Source: Euglena gracilis
Taxonomy: Eukaryota > Euglenida > Euglenophyceae > Euglenales
Assembly: GCA_039621445.1 (NCBI GenBank)
Contig: CP154955.1
Span: forward strand, 41,734,426 to 41,798,425
Reading direction: 5' to 3'
Length of the DNA: 64,000 nt
The position numbers and the translations under genes are program-made. The notes under the pieces are model-generated. The model made no database searches. It worked only from the letters and a program-made list of their open reading frames with translations, and was not told the origin of the DNA. Positions 63,746 to 64,000 of the stretch are shown piece by piece (positions within the stretch are counted from its first letter, which is position 1; the number at the start of each line of letters is the position of its first letter).

Positions 63746-64000
63746 GCTCGGGGGGCCCTGGACCACAGCGTGCGCCTGCCCACCGCGCCGGGGCAGTTCC
63801 TGCTGGGTTGGCTGCCCCGCAGCGATCGCTGACCCCGGCAAGTACACTGTGGCATTCAAAAGCTCAATTCTTTTTAAGCCATTTTTGGACAAGGATATTT
63901 TTTTTTGGAAAGAATTATCTTGAAACACAGAAGCTCTTCAGTTGTTTGGCACGCTTCGCTCTTGTTTCTTTGGGCCGGCTCTGGAGCCACTGTGCTGTGC
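63746..64000. other. Intron of the CobW-type gene, nothing recognised
   Basis: Presumed intron after exon C. No further family motif in any frame up to the window end. Confidence 0.4.

Overview
This is eukaryotic nuclear DNA. Genes are cut into short exons by introns of 47 bp to several kb, there is no operon structure, and most of the window is mobile or repeated DNA rich in long G and C runs. In the gene models I could build by reading frame and family homology, many introns start with GC instead of GT (GC-AG), mixed with GT-AG introns. Abundant GC donors, intron-like transposons and huge repeat-filled introns are best known from dinoflagellates. A dinoflagellate or similar alga is my best guess, but the window has no taxonomic marker such as rRNA or a spliced leader.

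Layout. 0.4-4.0 kb (-): 5' part of a secreted subtilisin-like protease with its I9 propeptide; its 3' exons lie left of the window. 4-13.3 kb: no recognisable gene. 13.3-13.9 kb (-): a membrane-anchor exon. 15.0-17.7 kb (-): a second subtilase with all catalytic residues over six exons. 19.5 kb (-): one dynein heavy chain exon. 19.75-31.6 kb: three copies of one non-LTR retrotransposon family (RT plus C-terminal zinc motif and restriction-like endonuclease), each interrupted by smaller elements that end in inverted repeats and are flanked by target duplications. 31.6-46.9 kb: nested foldback elements, tandem repeats and one 4.3 kb composite element around an AT-rich island. 47.0-47.8 kb (-): an unrecognised two-exon gene holding a 185-bp foldback element. 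49.8-56 kb (+): an MPV17/PMP22-type membrane protein gene with multi-kb introns. 57.8-58.7 kb: a (CA)n-type microsatellite. 60.3-63.75 kb (+): a CobW/ZNG1-type metallochaperone GTPase whose P-loop is split by a GC-AG intron and whose 3' end lies beyond the window.

The most interesting signal is a set of foldback elements whose inverted ends carry a GGCT core. Read as introns, such ends give a GC donor on the left and an AG acceptor on the right, and because the ends are inverted copies this holds in either orientation. Three such insertions in coding sequence (two in RT genes, one in the 47-kb gene) would leave the frame open if spliced GC-AG. The two subtilase paralogues differ in intron positions, which fits recent intron gain. 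This looks like an introner (intron-generating transposon) system; splicing itself cannot be seen from DNA.
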